In this document: positions 36,279 to 46,285 of the stretch, one piece after another
Numbering within the stretch: position 1 is the stretch's first letter
How the letters are laid out: every line of letters starts with the position of its first letter
Assembly: GCA_963787185.1 (NCBI GenBank)
Contig: CAWBCC010000020.1
Span: 62,001-126,000, forward strand
Reading direction: 5' to 3'
Source of the DNA: JAJXZP01 sp963787185
GTDB lineage: Bacteria; Spirochaetota; Spirochaetia; Treponematales; Rectinemataceae
Length of the DNA: 64,000 bases
Position numbers and translations under genes: made by a program
The notes under the pieces: generated by a model
The model's database searches: none
Told to the model about the DNA's origin: nothing
The model's input: only the letters and a program-made list of their open reading frames with translations

Positions 36279-37055
36279 TTAGTCCTGCAGGGCTTCCATG
36301 GCGGCGGCGAACAGGGATTCGAGCCCTTCCGCCGTGGTCTCGGCGTGGAACTCGGGCCTCCAGCTCAGCTCGGCGAGAGTGTCGCTCACGCTGAAGCAGG
36401 CGGCTATGCTCACGGCCCGGAAGCGAGCCACCGCGAAGAGGGCGGCCGCCTCCATTTCGACGACGAGGGCCCCCTGTTCCCGGAGCTTCACGACCTCTTC
36501 CGGCGTCTCGCGGTAGATCGCGTCCGTGGTCCAGGCCGGGCCTTTTCGATAGGCGAGGCCGCGGCGGGACAGGGCCCCGGCGAGTCGTCCCGTCAGGACT
36601 TCGGAGGGCAGAACGGGCGCGCCCCCGGGGATGTAATGGTAGGACGTTCCCTCGTCCCTGAACGCGGCGTCGCAGAGCACGAGGGAACCGGGCTCGATAT
36701 CGGTCTGTAGCGATCCCGCCGTTCCGACCGAAACGAAACGCCGCGCTCCGAAGGCGATCAGCTCCTCGAGCATGACGGCGGCGGCCGGGGCGCCCACGCC
36801 GAAACGGCCCGCGATCGCGATTTTTCCGCCGGTTCCGCCGAGATAGCGCAGCTCGTTCGCGAAATATCCTTCGGGAGCGGAGACGGAATGGCGTTCGCAC
36901 ACGTGTTCGAAAAGGGAGCGCTGATAGGAAAGTATCACTGCCTCGGGAGGCGTGGAATCGCCGAGGCGCCCGAGGGCGCGGATGTAAGCGATGAAATCCG
37001 ACGGATTGAAGAAGGGAGCCGATTCGTATTTCGTGGAATCGAGAGGAACGGACAT
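36279..37055 (-). CDS. Uridine/purine nucleoside phosphorylase family protein
   Basis: 258 residues from ATG 37055, which has AGGAGA upstream; a longer reading is not conserved. PNP_UDP_1 features: phosphate-site GRFGVGAPAAAVMLEELIAFGA, SVGTAGSLQTDIEPGSLVLCD, and the nucleoside-site VVEMEAAALFAVA with its Met-Glu pair. The enzyme cleaves a nucleoside with phosphate to base plus ribose-1-phosphate. Uridine is the best guess for the substrate but is not proven. It is transcribed divergently from the transhydrogenase operon. Confidence 0.85.
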   Translation of the reverse strand: MSVPLDSTKYESAPFFNPSDFIAYIRALGRLGDSTPPEAVILSYQRSLFEHVCERHSVSAPEGYFANELRYLGGTGGKIAIAGRFGVGAPAAAVMLEELIAFGARRFVSVGTAGSLQTDIEPGSLVLCDAAFRDEGTSYHYIPGGAPVLPSEVLTGRLAGALSRRGLAYRKGPAWTTDAIYRETPEEVVKLREQGALVVEMEAAALFAVARFRAVSIAACFSVSDTLAELSWRPEFHAETTAEGLESLFAAAMEALQD

Positions 37056-37344
37056 TGAATCTCCTGGGACGGGGGACGGCGTCGCTGGCCCGAGCTTTCC
37101 GAGAAACCGAGCCGTCCACATCGTATACGTGCGACTCCGGGCCCGCCTAGTCCCCGGTGGGCGGCGATCCGCCGGTCGCCGGGGCTTTCCACCCTCGAAT
37201 TCGATAAATCTTGACAGCATCGCTTCGGCGGGGTAGCCTCCATGTGCCGCACAGCGCGGCATCTTCAGATAGCACAGTCTTCCGCGACAGGCGCCTCCGG
37301 GCCCGGAGCCGGGAGATCACTAGAACACGAACGAGGAGCGGGAC

Positions 37345-38475
37345 ATGCCAATGCTCATCGGGGTTCCGAGGGAAACCGCGGCCGGCGAACGCCGTGTGGC
37401 GGTGGTTCCCGAGGTGGCTAAAAAGTACGTGGCGCTCGGAGCCGAGCTCCGTATCGAGGCGCAGGCGGGGGCGGCCAGCTCCTGCAGCGATACCGACTAT
37501 GTCGGCGCCGGAATCGCCGGGGACGCGGCCGAGCTCTACGGACGGGCGCAGGTTCTTCTCAAGGTCGCCCCCCCCACCATCGAGGAAATCGCCGCCATGC
37601 GGCCGGGTACGGTTCTCATCGGCTACCTCCAGCCCTATCAGGACGTGGCCAGGATCAAGGCGCTCAACGAGCGCAAGATAACGTCATTTGCGGTCGAGCT
37701 CATCCCGCGCATCTCCCGCGCTCAGAGCATGGATGCCCTCTCGTCCCAGGCGGCGGTGGCCGGCTACCTGTGTACGCTCATCGCGGCGAACGCCTGCCCC
37801 AAGTTCTTTCCCATGCTCACCTACGCCGCCGGGACGATCCGTCCCGCGCGCGTCCTCGTCATAGGCGCGGGAGTGGCCGGCCTCCAGGCGATCGCCACGG
37901 CCAAGCGCCTCGGCGCGGTGGTCGAAGGCTACGACGTCAGGCCCGAGACGAAGGAGCAGGTGGAGTCGCTGGGCGCCAAGTTCGTCGACGTCGGCGTATC
38001 GGCCGCGGGCACGGGCGGCTACGCCCGCGAGCTCACCGACGACGAGAAGCGGCTCCAGGCCGAGAAGCTCGGCAAGGCCGTCGGCCAGGCCGACGTGCTC
38101 ATCACCACGGCCGCGATCCCGGGCAAGCGTTCGCCGATCATCGTCACCGGCGCCATGGTCGCCGGCATGAAGAACGGCGCGGTCGTCGTGGATATGGCCG
38201 CCGAGGGCGGCGGCAACGTCTCGGGAACCAGGGCGGACGAGACCGTGCATGTCGGCGGCGTCACCATCTTCGGGCCCACGAACCTGCCGAGCCGCATGCC
38301 CGTCCATGCCTCCGAGATGTACGCGAAGAATCTCTATAATTTCCTCTCCCCCTTCATCAAGGGAGGAGAGCTGGCGATCGATTGGGACGACGAGATCATC
38401 GCCGGTTCCTGCCTGACCCGCGACGGCGAGCTCAAGCACGCGGGCGTAAAGAAAGTCCTGGGAGGGAGCCTCTGA
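37345..38475 (+). CDS. pntAA: NAD(P) transhydrogenase subunit alpha part 1 (domain I)
   Basis: 376 residues, ATG behind GAGGAG. It is the NAD(H)-binding soluble domain: the N-terminal MLIGVPRETAAGERRVAVVP is the alanine-dehydrogenase/PNT signature, VLVIGAGVAGLQAIATAKRLGA is the dinucleotide-binding fold, and DMAAEGGGNV is also typical. With the next two genes it forms the three-polypeptide type of proton-translocating transhydrogenase, as in Rhodospirillum, moving hydride between NADH and NADP+. Its stop overlaps the next start by one base. Confidence 0.95.
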   Translation: MPMLIGVPRETAAGERRVAVVPEVAKKYVALGAELRIEAQAGAASSCSDTDYVGAGIAGDAAELYGRAQVLLKVAPPTIEEIAAMRPGTVLIGYLQPYQDVARIKALNERKITSFAVELIPRISRAQSMDALSSQAAVAGYLCTLIAANACPKFFPMLTYAAGTIRPARVLVIGAGVAGLQAIATAKRLGAVVEGYDVRPETKEQVESLGAKFVDVGVSAAGTGGYARELTDDEKRLQAEKLGKAVGQADVLITTAAIPGKRSPIIVTGAMVAGMKNGAVVVDMAAEGGGNVSGTRADETVHVGGVTIFGPTNLPSRMPVHASEMYAKNLYNFLSPFIKGGELAIDWDDEIIAGSCLTRDGELKHAGVKKVLGGSL

Positions 38476-38774
38476 TGTCCGACTTCATCTATCTTTACGT
38501 GTTCATGCTCGCGGCCTTCACCGGTTACGAGGTGATTTCGCGGGTGCCGGTCATCCTGCATACCCCCCTCATGTCCGGCTCCAATTTCGTCCACGGCGTG
38601 GTTCTCGTCGGCGCCATGGTGGCGCTCGGCCGGGCCGATCCCAACGATCCGCTGCAGATGGTCATCGGCGTCGTGGCCGTATTCCTCGGAGCCGCGAACG
38701 CGGCCGGCGGTTTCGTCGTCACCGAGCGCATGCTCGCGATGTTCAAGACAGGCAAGAAGAAGGAGACGACATAA
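38475..38774 (+). CDS. pntAB: NAD(P) transhydrogenase subunit alpha part 2
   Basis: 99 residues with three hydrophobic segments. It is the small membrane subunit, recognised by GYEVISRVPVILHTPLMSGSN and the ending AANAAGGFVVTERMLAMF. It supplies part of the proton channel together with PntB. It lies between pntAA and pntB, with 2 bases to the next start, so the three are made in fixed ratio from one message. Confidence 0.95.
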   Translation: MSDFIYLYVFMLAAFTGYEVISRVPVILHTPLMSGSNFVHGVVLVGAMVALGRADPNDPLQMVIGVVAVFLGAANAAGGFVVTERMLAMFKTGKKKETT

Positions 38775-38776
38775 TC

Positions 38777-40156
38777 ATGGAACTGCCCATTCAGCTCTCC
38801 TACTTCATCGTCGCGGTTCTCTTCGTCCTCGGTCTCAAGGCCATGGCCTCTCCCGTCACGGCCCGGCGCGGCATCCTCTGGGCGGGAATCGGCATGGTGC
38901 TCGCCACCCTCATCACTTTCGCGACGCCGGGAATGGGGAACTACCTCCTCATGGTCGTCGCCCTCGTCGTGGGCGGGGTCCTGGCCGCCTGGCTGGGACG
39001 CAAGGTCAAGATGACCGACATGCCGCAGATGGTCGCCGTGTACAACGGCATGGGCGGCGGCGCCGCCGCGGCGATAGCGGCCCTCGAGTTCGCGCGCGCC
39101 ATCGCTCACGGCGAGACCCTGCCTCCCGCGGCCACCGCCCTGGCGGTGCTCGGCTCTCTCATCGGTTCGGTCGCCTTCGCCGGCTCCTGCGTGGCCTTCG
39201 CCAAGCTCCAGGGCCTCATGAAAAAGGCCCACCGCCTGCCCGCCCAGAACATAGTCAACGCGGTTCTGGGCCTCGCCGCCATCGCCCTGGGCGTCTATAT
39301 CGTAGCCCTCGGCGCCTCCGACGGCCGGCTTCTCGTGGTTTTCTTCGTCCTCTCCCTGGTGCTCGGCGCGGTCGTCACGACTCCGATAGGGGGCGCGGAC
39401 ATGCCGGTCGTCATCTCGCTCCTCAATGCCTTCACGGGGCTCGCGGTCGGCTTCGAGGGCTACGTGCTGCGCAATCCCGCCCTGATCATCGCGGGCATCG
39501 TCGTCGGAGCTTCGGGAACCCTCCTTACCCAGCTCATGGCCAAGGCCATGAACCGCCGCATCCTCAAGGTCATCTTCAAGCCGATAACGGGCGAGGCCAA
39601 GGGCGGCGCCGCCATCGAGGGCAGCATGAAGGAGGCCTCCGCCATGGATGTCGCCTCCCTGATGCGCTACGCCGAGAAGGTGATCATCGTTCCAGGCTAC
39701 GGCATGGCCGTCGCCGGCGCCCAGCACAAGGTCTGGGAGCTCGCCAAGCTCCTCCAGGAGGCGGGGATCGAGGTCAAGTTCGCGATCCACCCGGTCGCCG
39801 GGCGCATGCCGGGCCACATGAACGTGCTTCTGGCCGAGGCCGGCGTCCCCTACGATCTCATCTTCGATCTCGAGGAGATCAACGAGGAATTCTCCCAGGC
39901 CGACGTCGCCCTCGTCATCGGGGCCAACGATGTCGTCAATCCTTCGGCGCGGACCGACAAATCGAGCCCGATCTACGGCATGCCCATCCTCAACGCCGAT
40001 CGCGCCCGCAACGTCATCGTCAACAAGCGGGGCAAGGGCACGGGCTATTCCGGCATCGAAAACGCCCTCTTCTACGGCGAGAACACGAGCATGCTCTACG
40101 GCTCGGCCCAGTCGGCCATAGCGGAGGTCATCGCCAACATCAAGACGCTCATGTAG
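38777..40156 (+). CDS. pntB: NAD(P) transhydrogenase subunit beta
   Basis: 459 residues. The N-terminal half has about eight or nine hydrophobic segments (proton channel; DMPQMVAVYNGMGGGAAA is highly typical). The C-terminal NADP-binding domain has GYGMAVAGAQHKVWELAKLL, HPVAGRMPGHMNVLLAEAGVPYD and IGANDVVNPSA, which are diagnostic. The complex uses the proton gradient to make NADPH from NADH, useful where pyruvate is oxidised by the ferredoxin route. A hairpin follows the stop. Confidence 0.96.
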   Translation: MELPIQLSYFIVAVLFVLGLKAMASPVTARRGILWAGIGMVLATLITFATPGMGNYLLMVVALVVGGVLAAWLGRKVKMTDMPQMVAVYNGMGGGAAAAIAALEFARAIAHGETLPPAATALAVLGSLIGSVAFAGSCVAFAKLQGLMKKAHRLPAQNIVNAVLGLAAIALGVYIVALGASDGRLLVVFFVLSLVLGAVVTTPIGGADMPVVISLLNAFTGLAVGFEGYVLRNPALIIAGIVVGASGTLLTQLMAKAMNRRILKVIFKPITGEAKGGAAIEGSMKEASAMDVASLMRYAEKVIIVPGYGMAVAGAQHKVWELAKLLQEAGIEVKFAIHPVAGRMPGHMNVLLAEAGVPYDLIFDLEEINEEFSQADVALVIGANDVVNPSARTDKSSPIYGMPILNADRARNVIVNKRGKGTGYSGIENALFYGENTSMLYGSAQSAIAEVIANIKTLM

Positions 40157-40162
40157 CGAAGA

Positions 40163-40220
40163 AACCGATTCGGCGGGGGCTCCCCGAGGCGCATCCGCCC
40201 GGGCGAGCCCCGATTCGGTT
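40163..40220 (+). terminator. Possible terminator hairpin after pntB
   Basis: AACCGATTCGG...GGGGCTC pairs imperfectly with GAGCCCCGATTCGGTT around a GC-rich loop, directly after the pnt operon. No T-tract follows, so the call rests on the stem alone. Confidence 0.4.
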
Positions 40221-40264
40221 CCGGAGCTTTGCGCGAAGCCTTTCTTCATTTATACTGCGGACCT

Positions 40265-43200
40265 ATGCGCACCAACCCTCTGGCCACGCTCAGTCTGACG
40301 GCGTTCCTGGTCCTCTTCGCCCTTCCGTCGGTTTTCGGCGATTCCGCCGCGCCGACGGCCGTCCCCGTGGTGGAGGATTCGAATCGGCTTTCGGCTCCGC
40401 AGTCCCTGCCGCCGGCATTTTCCGAGACTCCGCAGCAGCTCTTGACTCGCTTCGCCGCCGTGCAGACGACGGAGAAGGCGGCATATCAGATTCTCTTCGA
40501 AGAGCAGACGGTCGCCTACGGCGACTCGGGCTCCTATTCGATCGCGACGCATGAATTCGTGCGGGTGCTCACCACGGAGGGCGTGGACCAATGGTCCGTG
40601 CTCGATGTCGATTGGCAGCCCTGGCGCGATTCGAGGCCCGTGCTCAAGGCCCGGGTCATACGTCCTTCCGGGGCGGAATCCACCCTCGCTCAGGAGAACG
40701 TGGTGGAGTCCAGCTCGCAGGACGGCGACTACAATCTGCGAAGCGACAGCAAACGCCTCTCCGCGCCCCTGCCCAACCTGGAAATCGGCGCCCTGGTCGA
40801 GTTCGAGCTCGTGGAGTCCGGCAAGGAAGCGAGGGCGGGCGCGGGCTACGCCCGCAGATTGTTCCTGGCCCTTCGCGGGCCCGTCGAAGAGCGCATCCTT
40901 CGTTTCGAGTATCCCGAAAAGCTGCCCTTCACCTATACGATCGCCGGCATCGCGCCCGTCGCGCCCGAAAGGAGCGCATCGAAGGGGCTGACGACTCTGG
41001 TTTTCCGTTTTTCGAAGCTGGCCGGCCGCAGCACTTTCGATCAGCTCCTGCCCTTCGACGTCCCTCCTGCGCCGACCTTCACCTTCGGCACCGCCCAATC
41101 CTGGAACGCCGTGGCCAAGGCCTATTTCGAGGCGACCGAGCCGCTCCTGGATCCCAAGCCGGTGCGCGACTACGCTCTGGCCGCCCTCGCGGGGCTGGAT
41201 CCCGCGAGCGATCCCGCCCGGGCCGCGCGGCTCGTGGCGGACAAGCTCCGGCACGATGTGCGCTACACCGGCATCTATTTCGGCGAGAACGCGATCTTGC
41301 CGCATCCCCCGGCCGACACTCTGTCCGCCGGCTACGGCGACTGCAAGGATCAGGCGAAGTCTCCTCGTCGCCTGTCTGCGCTCGATCGGGATCGAGGCTC
41401 GTCTCGCCCTGCTCGAGGCGGGAGTCGGCTACGACGTCGATCCCGCGGTGCCCGGCCTCGAGTCTTTCAATCATGCGATCGTCTACCTTCCCAAGCTCGC
41501 GATGTGGATCGATCCCACGGATATCTACAACCCCGCCGGCGAGCTTCCGCTCGGCGATCAGGCGCGGCAGGCGCTCGTCATAGGGCCGGATACGGTCGCG
41601 CTCTCGCCCATACCCAAGGCCGCCTCGGCGGACAACTGGTATCGCGTCGTCCGCGAAGTCGCGCTCTCCGAATCGGGCAAGGCCAGCCGGATCGTCGAGA
41701 CGGTCACCCTGGGCGGCACCCTCGAAGAGAACTATCGGGCCCGTTACAACAGCGCGCCCCGCAAGGACAGGCTGGACGGGCTCGTCAAGGCCGGCAAGGA
41801 AGACTTCAAGTCGGACAAGGTGGAGGCGGACTTCACCGATCCCCTGGACCTGTCCACGCCCTTCAAGACGGTAGTCACGGCGCACGATTCGTCGAAGGGC
41901 TGGACGGGAGACGATACCGCCGATTACGTCATGAGCGGAGGGGACGCTTTCAGCCAGCTTCCGCGGGAGCTCGAGCTCGACCGCTCCGACCACGAGAGTC
42001 GCACGGCCGACGTCTATCTACCCGAAGCCACGACCGTGACGGTCGAATACCGCGTCTCCGCCCCTGCGGGCTTCCATATCAACGCTGTCCCGGACGCCTA
42101 CACCACCGATATGGGGCCTTTCCGCCTGGACGCGAGTTTCACTTCGCCCGATCCTCAGGATCTCACCTCGGACTTCACTCTCACCACGTTGAAGGACCGT
42201 TTTTCGCCGGCCGATCTCGACAAGCTCAGAAAAGCCGCGAAAACCTTCTTCGATGCCCAGGCCGCCGTCGCTTCGTTCTACAACGTCGGCAAGGAAATGC
42301 TCAACGCCGGACGCTACCACGACGCTCTCGCCGAGTTCCGTTCGCTCCAGGCGCTCCATCCCACGGAGGCGCTTCATCATGTCGAGGCCTCTCTCGCCCT
42401 GCTCTCCGCGGGATTCGCGCAAGACGCTTTGGCCGAGGCCCAAAAGGCCGTCACGCTCGAGCCCGGCTCTTCGAACGCACACAAGAATCTCGCCTATGTC
42501 GCTCTTTTCGATCCCTTCGGCCGGCAGTTCGGTCCGGGCTGCGACGCGGAGCAGGCCAAGGCCGAGTATGCCGAGGCCTTCAAGCTCGATCCCACCGACT
42601 ATCAGAGCCTCTTCAACCAGGGCGTGATAGACGAGTTCGGAACCGACGGAAAGTTCCGGGGCAGAGAGGCCCGGCTCTCCGACGCCGTGGCCGTCTTCGA
42701 GAAGGCGCCGGATCAGATCGAGGACTACGGCTTCGCCGATCGCTACCTCGGCGATCTTTTCTTCCTGGGTCGCTACGACGATTTGCTTAAGGCGAGCGCC
42801 GCCTTGAAAGATCGCGGAAACGGCGCGCATTTCCTCTTCGCCGCCACGGCGATGAAGAGCGGGGGGGATGCCGCGGTGAGGCTGGCCGGGGAAATCGTTC
42901 CGGACGTAGACAAGAGGCGCGAGGCCTTGAATCAGGCCGGCCTCGATCTTCTGGCCGCCCGGGAGTTCGCCCCCGCCGCCGATCTTTTCGTCGCTTCGGC
43001 GCGCGGAACGTCGAATTTCGCCTCGACGTCCGACTTTGCCCGACGCATACGCGATGTCGCCCGCTTCGATTCCAAGGCGCCGAACACGAGCGCGGTCGGT
43101 CCCTTCCTCCAGGTGTTGGAGGCCGTGCTGAACGATAGCGCACAGACCCCCGCGGCCTCCGAGGTCTCGGCGGCTTTCGTGCCCGCGGTGCGTCCCGCTC

Positions 43201-44405
43201 TGGGCGCCGAGTTCGATAAGTCTTCGGTCGGGGAACAGATGACGCAGGTGCGGCAGTCCTTGAACAGGATCGGCCTTCCCGACGAGGCTCTCATGGATCT
43301 GATCGCTTCCAAGCTCAGCGTGGTTACGGCCGCTCGCGGGCGGGCCGTCCTGGCCGTGGCCTCCCTCCCGGATTTCGGCGCCGACCACCTCGTCGATCTG
43401 ATGCTCGAGCGGGGAGGATCCGGCTATCTGCTGGTGGACGCGAACGAGACGGCCGGCGTCGGGACCCAAATGCTCTCCCTCGTGGCGGCGGGCGACCTGC
43501 AGGGCGCCCGCGACTGGCTCGGGGCCATGCGCGATTCGAAGACCCTCCTCGGCTCCTTCGGCGACGCGGTGGCGGAGGATCAGCGCGCGCTCCTGCCGGC
43601 GGACGACGGGAGCGCCGCATCGCTTTCGCTCGCGGCCGCCGTGTTGAGCCGAGGCAGCTCCGACCCCGACGAGGCGCGGGCCTGCATGAAGCTCGCGGCC
43701 GAAGCCGCCAAGACGGCATCCGATCCCAAGAAGAAGCTGGGCTATCTCGACCTGGCGCTCGGCTTCGCGGCTACGGCCAAGGATTCCTCGGTCCTGGAGC
43801 TCGCGAAGGATCAAGCCGCCTGTACCGCCGCGGACGCGGCGGCGGCGGTCGCGAGAATCCGCGCGCTGGATATCGCCGGATTCCACGCGCAGGCGGCGTC
43901 CGCCGCTCTGGCCGCGCGCATCGGCTATCCCACGGACCTCAGCGTCCTCCGAGCCCTGCGCTACGCCCTCGCGCTGGACGGTCGCCATGAAGAGGCACTG
44001 GCCGCCGGCGCGTCCACCCTCGCGGACCCGGGCGCACAGAGCTCCGACTACAACAACACCGCCTGGGAGCTGCTCTTCCAGGCCAAACCCGATTTCGGAT
44101 TCATCGATTCGTGGGAGCTCCCCCAGCGTCTATCGGGGGGCGATTATTCGCTCCATACCCTGTGCTGTCTCTACTCGGCGGCCGGGCGATACGACGAGGC
44201 CAGAGCCGTCTTCGATAAGTATCTGTCGACGAAGGACGTGAAGTCGACCGATTCCGCCCTTTGGCTCGCCCATGGCCTCCTGGCCAGGAGTTTCGGTCTC
44301 ATGGACCGCGCCAAGGCTTCCTTGGCGCAGGCCGTGGCGACGGGCAAGCCGGATGACGCGACGGACCCGGCGGCCCTGGCCGCGCTGTGGATGTCCAGGC
44401 CCTGA
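40265..44405 (+). pseudogene. Exported DUF3857/transglutaminase/TPR protein with a frameshift
   Basis: About 1380 codons in two frames joined at about 41361. The start is set at 40265, giving a signal peptide (LATLSLTAFLVLFALPSVFG). Next comes a DUF3857 domain (about residues 60-230), then a transglutaminase-like core. The catalytic Cys (GYGDCKDQAK) is before the shift; the His (FNHAIVYLP) and Asp (WIDPTD) are after it. One extra base after GCGAAG would restore the reading AKLLVACLRSIGIEARLALL. The rest is an exported repeat region with TPR units (YHDALAEFRSLQALHPTEALHHVE). DUF3857/transglutaminase proteins are common and unexplained envelope proteins. Codon pattern and homology continue past the shift, so a sequencing or assembly error is as likely as true loss. 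Confidence 0.8.
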
Positions 44406-44425
44406 AGGCGATCGAATGGTGCTAT

Positions 44426-44535
44426 GGAATCTCTAGACAGATGCTAAGGAATCTCTAGTCAGATGCTGAGGAATCTCTGGTCAGATGCTGAGGAATCTCT
44501 GGTCAGATGCTGAGGAATCTCTGGTCAGATGCTGA
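44426..44535. repeat. Five tandem copies of a 22-bp repeat
   Basis: Unit GGAATCTCTGGTCAGATGCTGA. Copies begin at 44426, 44448, 44470, 44492 and 44514. The last three are identical, and the first two carry one to three changes (CTAGA, CTAGT). A sixth partial GGAAT follows. It starts 20 bases after the stop of the DUF3857 gene. There are no spacers, so it is not CRISPR; a length-variable minisatellite is likely. Confidence 0.95.
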
Positions 44536-44541
44536 GGAATG

Positions 44542-44688
44542 AGCCAATTTCAAAAGTCGGTTACTTTTGAAATTGGCTTCGCATTTGCTCCGGTCTCCAG
44601 TGTCGGCCAAGGCCGACACTATGAAACCGTGCGCAAATGCCGTAGTTTATGGTAGCTCTTTCAAAATGCGTCCGCATTTTGAAAGAGC
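44542..44688. repeat. Nested set of perfect palindromes
   Basis: AGCCAATTTCAAAAGT (44542-44557) pairs with ACTTTTGAAATTGGCT (44563-44578). AGTGTCGGCC (44599-44608) pairs with GGCCGACACT (44611-44620), enclosed by GCATTTGC (44581-44588) and GCAAATGC (44633-44640). GCTCTTTCAAAATGCG (44655-44670) pairs with CGCATTTTGAAAGAGC (44673-44688). The arms are exact, so folding appears to be selected. A structured RNA, REP/BIME-like element or recombination site are candidates. No RAYT transposase is in the window. Confidence 0.9.
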
Positions 44689-44752
44689 CTCGAATGTTTG
44701 GAATAGCGCTGAGGATATTCGATCGTCGGACGCCGAGGTCGAGACGGCGATA

Positions 44753-45901
44753 TCACCAGGCGACACCGCCGAGGATGCCGAAACTCAGGGCCTTCGTGAG
44801 CGGATAGAACTCGACGGGCATATCGATTTTCACGATCGAGATGTCGAAGCCCAGATCCATGGAGAGCTTGGGCGAGACATAGTCCCAGAAACCGGGGCTG
44901 TTCTTGCTGTCGGTGGCATTCACGAGCACGGAGCCGGGCGTTTCGGTGTAGGTGCCGGCGCCGGTTACGCTTATCGATGTCGTACCATTGCCGCCTATGG
45001 AAATCGTCGAATAGGGCAGGTTTATGTCGGCTCCAACCCCGAAACCGAGGTTGAAAATCCACAGGAGTTGGATGGAGGTATCGAGCTCGACGGGGACTAT
45101 GAAGGACGACGAGACGATCGCCAGAGTGGCCTGAGGGTTGTTCAGGCTGGCGGTCGCCGTTGCTGGGCCGACGGTGACCGGCGACTCAGGCGGACTTTGC
45201 AAGTCAATGCTTGCATTGAGCGACTCCCGGCTGTATTCGAGTCCTGTGCCCAAAGAGATCCCGCGCCATTTGAGGAGCCCGCCCCAGAGGCCCCAGGGCA
45301 TGAGAATCCGGTAGTTGGCTCCCACGCCGAGCAGCATCTGTTGGATATTGCCCGACACGTTGCTGAGCCCGGGCAGGCTGGAGCCCGGGAGATTGAAGTA
45401 CCCGAACTTGAGACTGAGATAGAGGTTCCTCACGAGGAACCTGGAGGTGTTGATGCCCAGCTGGCCCGCGATGCCCCCGGTGCCGAGGCCCGCGTAAACG
45501 TCGCCGCTATTGGCGACGGAGCCGAGGGCGTTGAACTGCGAGGCCGAGAGCGCCGGAAGCGCGAAGCCCAGGCTGGTGCCGATGAAGAACGAGAATAGAT
45601 CGTAGTTTTCGAAGCCTATGGGGTCGGGGTTGCTGGACGCGACGGTATTGGCGTTGGCGAAACCCTCGCTGAGCTGAGTCAGGTCGTGGAGGTTATTAAA
45701 ATACTGGCTTTGCAAATTGCCCTGAATATTGCTGAATATAGTGGTCAAGTCGCCATTCAACGTACTTAATTGTCCTGGGCTCAAAGCCGAGGAAGAGGTG
45801 ATTTGCGGTGCGGTGATTAAGATGGTCGAGGAACCGGCGAACACAGAATTGGCCGCAGCCGCACCGAGGACCAGAAGGACAAGCAGTTTCCGTATACTCA
45901 T
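44753..45901 (-). CDS. Outer-membrane beta-barrel protein
   Basis: 382 residues from ATG 45901, behind a strong AAGGAGAG. The signal peptide is RKLLVLLVLGAAAANSVFA. The mature part is rich in Ser, Gly and Asn with alternating hydrophobic strands (LWGGLLKWRGISLGTGLEYS, FNLGFGVGADINLPYS) and ends in Trp (FGILGGVAW), the aromatic terminus expected of a BamA-assembled barrel. No family name could be assigned. It resembles the large lineage-specific barrel proteins of spirochaetes in style only. The gap upstream should contain its promoter. Confidence 0.75.
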   Translation of the reverse strand: MSIRKLLVLLVLGAAAANSVFAGSSTILITAPQITSSSALSPGQLSTLNGDLTTIFSNIQGNLQSQYFNNLHDLTQLSEGFANANTVASSNPDPIGFENYDLFSFFIGTSLGFALPALSASQFNALGSVANSGDVYAGLGTGGIAGQLGINTSRFLVRNLYLSLKFGYFNLPGSSLPGLSNVSGNIQQMLLGVGANYRILMPWGLWGGLLKWRGISLGTGLEYSRESLNASIDLQSPPESPVTVGPATATASLNNPQATLAIVSSSFIVPVELDTSIQLLWIFNLGFGVGADINLPYSTISIGGNGTTSISVTGAGTYTETPGSVLVNATDSKNSPGFWDYVSPKLSMDLGFDISIVKIDMPVEFYPLTKALSFGILGGVAW

Positions 45902-46285
45902 CGTGCTCTCCTTGTGTGAAATCGTGCAAACGTACGGTCTTCCCCGACCGGAGGGCTGAGCCAAAATTTCGTCTACAACCGGAGCGAATGCAATGCCGAC
46001 TTCAAAGCGTGCGAAGCAGGCTGGCGACAGACTTCCCACATTGGCCCGACCACCCTGAATTTTAGCACGATTCGTCCCATGTATCCAGCGAAAGTTCCTC
46101 CGGTTGCCGCCGTTTTTCACTATTCAGACGATATTTCCCGGACGGGGCCTTTCTTCGTACCCGCCGCCCTCCTAGGCCGGTTGAAAGCGCGGCGGGGATA
46201 GATCCCGAAGACAGGCAACTATCACTTCGGAGATAGGGTTGATCCACTGTCGCTTCGCCTTATGACTTGCCTGTCAATGGGATCT
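45902..46285. other. 384-base gap at the island edge
   Basis: Contains the strong ribosome-binding site of the barrel-protein gene and, at 46210-46218 and 46267-46275, the inverted repeat GACAGGCAA/TTGCCTGTC with a 48-base loop just past the end of the P-loop ATPase gene. This is the left border of the defence island. No integrase or tRNA-derived attachment site was found. Confidence 0.5.

Larger units (their letters stand above)
44406..44752. other. 347-base gap: tandem repeat plus palindromes
   Basis: Between the convergent DUF3857 gene and the outer-membrane protein gene. It is filled by the 22-bp tandem array and the nested palindromes listed separately. No open frame here looks coding. 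Confidence 0.7.

Noticed and set aside
44426..44535. Possible CRISPR array
   Set aside because: The 22-bp units are directly adjacent with no spacers and no cas genes nearby.
46210..46275. GACAGGCAA/TTGCCTGTC as insertion-sequence ends
   Set aside because: The repeat is only 9 bases, encloses 48 bases, and no transposase or target duplication is visible.
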